This document shows, one piece after another, positions 61,405 to 64,000 of a DNA stretch of 64,000 nucleotides. Below the pieces are notes generated by a model. It was not told the DNA's origin. It saw only the letters and a list, made by a program, of their open reading frames with translations, and made no database searches. This DNA comes from Ridgeia piscesae. Taxonomy: Eukaryota; Annelida; Polychaeta; Sabellida; Siboglinidae. The stretch lies in NCBI GenBank assembly GCA_025642075.2, contig JAODUO010001743.1, positions 1 to 64,000 on the forward strand, read 5' to 3'. The translations under genes and the position numbers were made by a program. How positions within the stretch are numbered: position 1 is the stretch's first letter; each line of letters opens with the position of its first letter.

Positions 61405-61725
61405 GCACACTGGCGGAATAGCTGGAGCTTCAGACTTGACTAAGAGAAACAGGGTTTAGATACTGTGCTGCTCTATTAAACCTTGGGCAAACTTGTTTTT
61501 CACTCTTCGTTGCTCCAGTTCACTCAGAATGAGTACTTGACTATAGACAGTGGTAGATATTTGTGTGCGAATAACCCTTGAGTATTGATTGCAGTGTGGC
61601 TGTAAGCTTTCCAGAGAAGTCAGTATGGTGTTCTGTAGAATAGATCTGCCAGGAAGTAACGTGTAAGGCACCTTAGGCAATCTTGAGGATTGGATACTGC
61701 ACTGTATATGAACTTACATTTAGCT
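61405..61725 (+). mobile_element. SINE family A, full-length degraded copy
   Basis: The weakly conserved head is GCACACTGGCGGAATAGCTG with GGGTTTAGATAC, then TTGCTCCAGTTCACTC, CTATAGACAGTGGTAGATAT, GGCTGTAAGCTTTCCAGAG and the GGATACTGCA...TGAACTTACATTT end. It shares order and sequence with the copies at 15861 and 41757. Confidence 0.82.
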
Positions 61726-61729
61726 TTTG

Positions 61730-64000
61730 TTCCTTTTGAACTTTCGTTTGCCGTTCCAGGCATTCAAGTCCTGAATATTTATTTTATGGAAGGCTTATTG
61801 TATTTATCTGTGTAGAATGACTATGAGTATGAGATTTCTGAAAATATGCTACTTTCACGAAGGCTGTATATTTACCGATGAAAATATGCCATTCACACCC
61901 CATGTGGGACTGCTACTAACTGGCCAACCTTGGGTAGTCGCAGTTTTTTACATTTTTGTATGACATTTTATACAACTTTTAGCAAACGATGTAATTATTT
62001 TGATTTAATAATTTTTGTTGTTGCATGTTTAAGGAGTGTGAATACTTTTAAATAGCTGTTGAGTTAGATGGCAAAACATGCATTTTCAAGGGACACAAAG
62101 TCTTTTGTGTTTTTTATGTTACATGTCATGTTACAGTATAAATTATACCTATTATAGCATACCAACTGTCCAAAGATGCTTTCATGTCGTATTTTGGTTT
62201 TGAAATAAAAGTGGTAAGTGTACTTATGTATCGTTTACATCAACCATGAGGCATTTTCAAAATTTGAGACGGAAATGCATGATCACATGATGCGTTATCA
62301 CGTGAACACAAGTTGCCAGCTTGCATATTTGTTGTCATTCAATCTAATGGCGGGTAAGAGAAAGTTTCACCCGGTAGTACTATCGTCTGCGTCAAAGAAA
62401 GCGAAAAAGGACCGTGACAAATTTAGGGCAACCATATGGTTGTTTTAGAAGAACAGAAAGCATGATGGGTTCACCTGAAGGTTGTCCTGAAAACGAAATT
62501 AGACCATAAAGTGGCAGAAGTACTGCTTGACACGTACGTTTTCCAACTTACATCTTACACTATAGTGACCGACATTACATCATTAATGATTGTGCCTCGT
62601 GACAGTCAGGTCAACTGTTGTTTATGCGACAGTAGTCAAGGCATTTTAAAATGTTGGCTTATTGCATTTACCTACAGAGTTAAAACAAATTATCCATAAT
62701 ATTACTTATGACGGACATTGTGAAAAAAATAGAATTGTTATGAAGTGTTTATTTTGTTATTAAAATAAAGACCTGTGGTAGCGCTCCCATGCCTTGTAAA
62801 CGCCACTGCAGTCCTCGGCATATTCTACGCTGACCTTAAGTAGAGTTATTACTGTTGCACTTAAATTGATGACCTGGCAGAACTATGATGCTGCCAGCGA
62901 GAAATATTTTATCTGCATTCTTCTACAGCCCACATGTAGGTCTTATGTCATAGTTGTTTGGGTTGCAAATTAATTCCTGTTTGTTTGGCAACCAAGGTGC
63001 AGGCCATTTATGAAGAAAGCATTACTATTCCTGCATATATACATTGATACGTAGGCAAACTTGACTGTAGTTCAATGCATTTCAGATATGTCACAAAAGC
63101 AGCTGAACTTATTAAATATAATCAATGCGTGTGCACACAACATGTAATGTTTGCATAAGGAACACCAACAGGATGTGAACCTGCCACACAAACACTGAAT
63201 CGATATTACCATAAACTGTCCAAGTGAACAAAATGGTTAGACAAACAACTGACATTGCTTTCGCATTACAACGCAATATTCTAAATGCAATCAGTCACAA
63301 CTGTATTTTTTATTATTATACAATTTTTATTTATCTGACAGGAATACGTAATTATTAGTATACAATCTAAAACATTATGTACAAATTCATTTTTCTTGAT
63401 AACACTGCTAACTGTGTTTTGAACTCTTCATTATGGATGTCAAACAGCCTATTTGAACGATTGTTTCTACCTGAAAAAGAGACAAATTACAAAACCAGTA
63501 CAGTTGTTTCCCACAAGCATGAGTTCTTAATGGTGGTTATTACAACAGAACATGTTGCATTTTCTGACAATATCCAAAATGTTCTCTAGTTGATTATCCT
63601 CTGTATGTCTAATGACATCCTAAATATGAATAGGGTATGTGTGATTTTAATAAACATTAGGTTTAATGTGAGGTGTGTGTATACAATATTTATGACATTA
63701 CTTTATTGACTAATACAATGTAACTTTATAATAGGACTGACGTAGACTTGTTCAAATTAGTGTCTTCGCAAGAGTGACACTGTTGGTGGCACTCCAGTCA
63801 AGAGACTGACCAGTCACATATGTAACAATTCTTCTCTACTCTGCTCATTTCTCCTGTTCAAGGTGTCTGCTTGTGGCCACATTCTGCCATTTCTTTTATT
63901 TCTTTTTCAGTGTCTCTGTGCTAAGCCTTCTCTTCACCTCTTACCTGGTGTTTCCATATCTTGGCTTAACAGATGAGCACTACATGAGAAAAATATAATA
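61730..64000. other. No recognisable gene
   Basis: A short open frame near 62350-62448 (MAGKRKFHPVVLSSASKKAK...) is lysine-rich and ends after 33 codons, with no partner exon. Otherwise the stretch is AT-rich without repeats or exons I can support. The 3' UTR of the gene ending at 60916 may extend into it, with AATAAA hexamers near 62203 and 62763. Confidence 0.4.

Noticed and set aside
62218..62448. Lysine-rich short open frame MAGKRKFHPVVLSSASKKAK
   Set aside because: Ends after 33 codons from its best ATG, with no donor site or downstream exon that continues it.

Overview
The window is eukaryotic nuclear DNA from an animal. It is AT-rich, coding sequence is split into short exons with GT-AG introns, and there are many microsatellites, tRNA-derived SINEs, LINE fragments and MITEs. 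The protein sequences and the mix of mobile elements point to a lophotrochozoan invertebrate, most likely a marine mollusc; this placement is inference, not something the sequence proves.

Two genes can be named with confidence. (1) On the + strand, about 14.4-35.0 kb (3' UTR to about 36.6 kb), lies a choline transporter-like protein of the SLC44/CTL1 type. Sixteen exon positions were placed by splice sites and phase, and they join into a 666 or 672 residue protein. The gene has two tandem 93-nt exons that look mutually exclusive (one transmembrane segment) and two alternative last exons (C-terminal tail). (2) On the - strand, 43.2-39.6 kb, lies deoxyhypusine hydroxylase (DOHH). It has four coding exons and 330 residues, with all four His-Glu metal-binding motifs.

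A third, unnamed + strand gene spans about 47.3-60.9 kb. It has two immunoglobulin-like exons, a 21-nt microexon, a Cys-rich exon and two acidic tail exons, all in compatible phases. Both Ig exons carry a frameshift, so the locus is a probable pseudogene or contains sequence errors. A short terminal exon of an unknown gene may end near 2.0 kb. The stretches 2.2-12.6 kb, 36.6-39.6 kb and 61.7-64 kb show no recognisable gene.

The introns are the most unusual part. The SLC44 introns hold a 53-bp array built from an exon-intron junction, a 20-bp array that repeats AATAAA about 25 times, two arrays placed just upstream of the two alternative exons, a pogo/Tigger-like element with TA target duplications, and a MITE with 36-bp perfect inverted ends and a promoter-like interior. 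The Ig-gene introns hold nested elements, including a hAT-type element with an 8-bp target duplication that contains a LINE tail. I found no CRISPR, prokaryotic operon, rRNA or intact tRNA gene.
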